Below, piece by piece: positions 63,576-64,000 of a stretch of DNA of 64,000 bases. Below the pieces are notes generated by a model that was not told where the DNA came from, did no database searches, and saw nothing but the letters and a program-made list of their open reading frames with translations. Source of the stretch: Alitta virens (taxonomy: Eukaryota; Annelida; Polychaeta; Phyllodocida; Nereididae). Numbering within the stretch: position 1 is the first letter of the stretch; every line of letters begins with the position of its first letter. A program made the translations under genes and the position numbers. Where the stretch lies: positions 35,845,969 through 35,909,968 of the forward strand of contig OW028584.1 in the NCBI GenBank assembly GCA_932294295.1. Direction: 5' to 3'.

Positions 63576-64000
63576 TGAGTGACGAATGGACCAGTTTTGG
63601 CAGGGAAGAATCGCGCAGTGATGAATTGACTAGAAAGCGCACAGCTATGGCGAATCCCTTGGACTAACAAACGCAAATTTGAAAATGCTCTTTAAAATTA
63701 TGTTTCCAGTGGCTTTTTCAGTAAAATCTGAGTGTGACACAATAGTAAACAGAGCAGTCTTCGTGTACATAATGATGAAATAATTTATGCTAACGTCTTT
63801 GTTGAAAAAACTGTTGCAAAAATGTCAAATTCAAAGAATTCCTATGCAAGTCAACGCAAACTTTGGTGTTTCTTCATTCTGTCTTTATTGTGAACAGCCT
63901 GATACATCAACCATGCATGGTTGAAGTTAGAAAACGACCACTGCAAGTTGGCATAAAGCCAGTACAGTTAAACCTGCATTAAAGGCCACATGTATGAATG

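Larger units (their letters stand above)
62774..64000. other. Region upstream of the sulfatase gene, no further gene seen
   Basis: AT-rich. It should contain the sulfatase promoter and perhaps a non-coding first exon. It includes an 18-bp tandem repeat and a dispersed repeat copy near 63,470 (listed separately). Confidence 0.5.

Overview
The window comes from an animal nuclear genome. Genes are split by GT/AG introns, non-LTR retrotransposon remnants and a tRNA-derived SINE are present, the unique part is AT-rich, and there is an iduronate-2-sulfatase gene. Together with an animal SABATH-type methyltransferase this suggests a marine invertebrate, perhaps a sponge or cnidarian. The phylum is inference from gene content and is not proven.

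Region 1 (1-37,983) is one uninterrupted satellite array of a 52/53-bp monomer, roughly 725 copies, running off the left edge. It is organised into nested higher-order repeats: offsets of 678, 1,096, about 3,077, 3,290 and 5,005 bp are visible. The 5,005-bp repeat is almost identical between its two copies. Open frames in this region are by-products of the repeat. The right edge is sharp.

Region 2 (37,984-43,780) is mostly non-coding. It holds a hairpin-forming stretch, an inverted pair of TGCATG-rich repeats and a few exon-like segments, including three phase-compatible exons of an unrecognised minus-strand gene (40,980-42,627).

Region 3 (43,872-53,371) holds the most interesting gene: eight minus-strand exons that join in phase into a protein of about 379 residues with every signature block of the SABATH (salicylate/jasmonate/benzoate-type) SAM-dependent carboxyl methyltransferases. 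Its introns carry a degenerate EN-RT LINE that landed inside a minisatellite, a CR1-like LINE fragment on the opposite strand, an SINE with intact target-site duplications, an inverted-repeat element with a purine tract, and AAC-type microsatellites.

Region 4 (53,400-59,800) is intergenic and repeat-rich: an inverted-repeat element, a second SINE copy with a perfect 14-bp target-site duplication, and two head-to-head LINE fragments.

Region 5 (59,800-64,000) has an unrecognised plus-strand coding region spread over three frames, followed convergently by an intact, single-exon iduronate-2-sulfatase gene (61,268-62,773, minus strand). Nothing suggests that the genes form a shared pathway; they look like independent neighbours.
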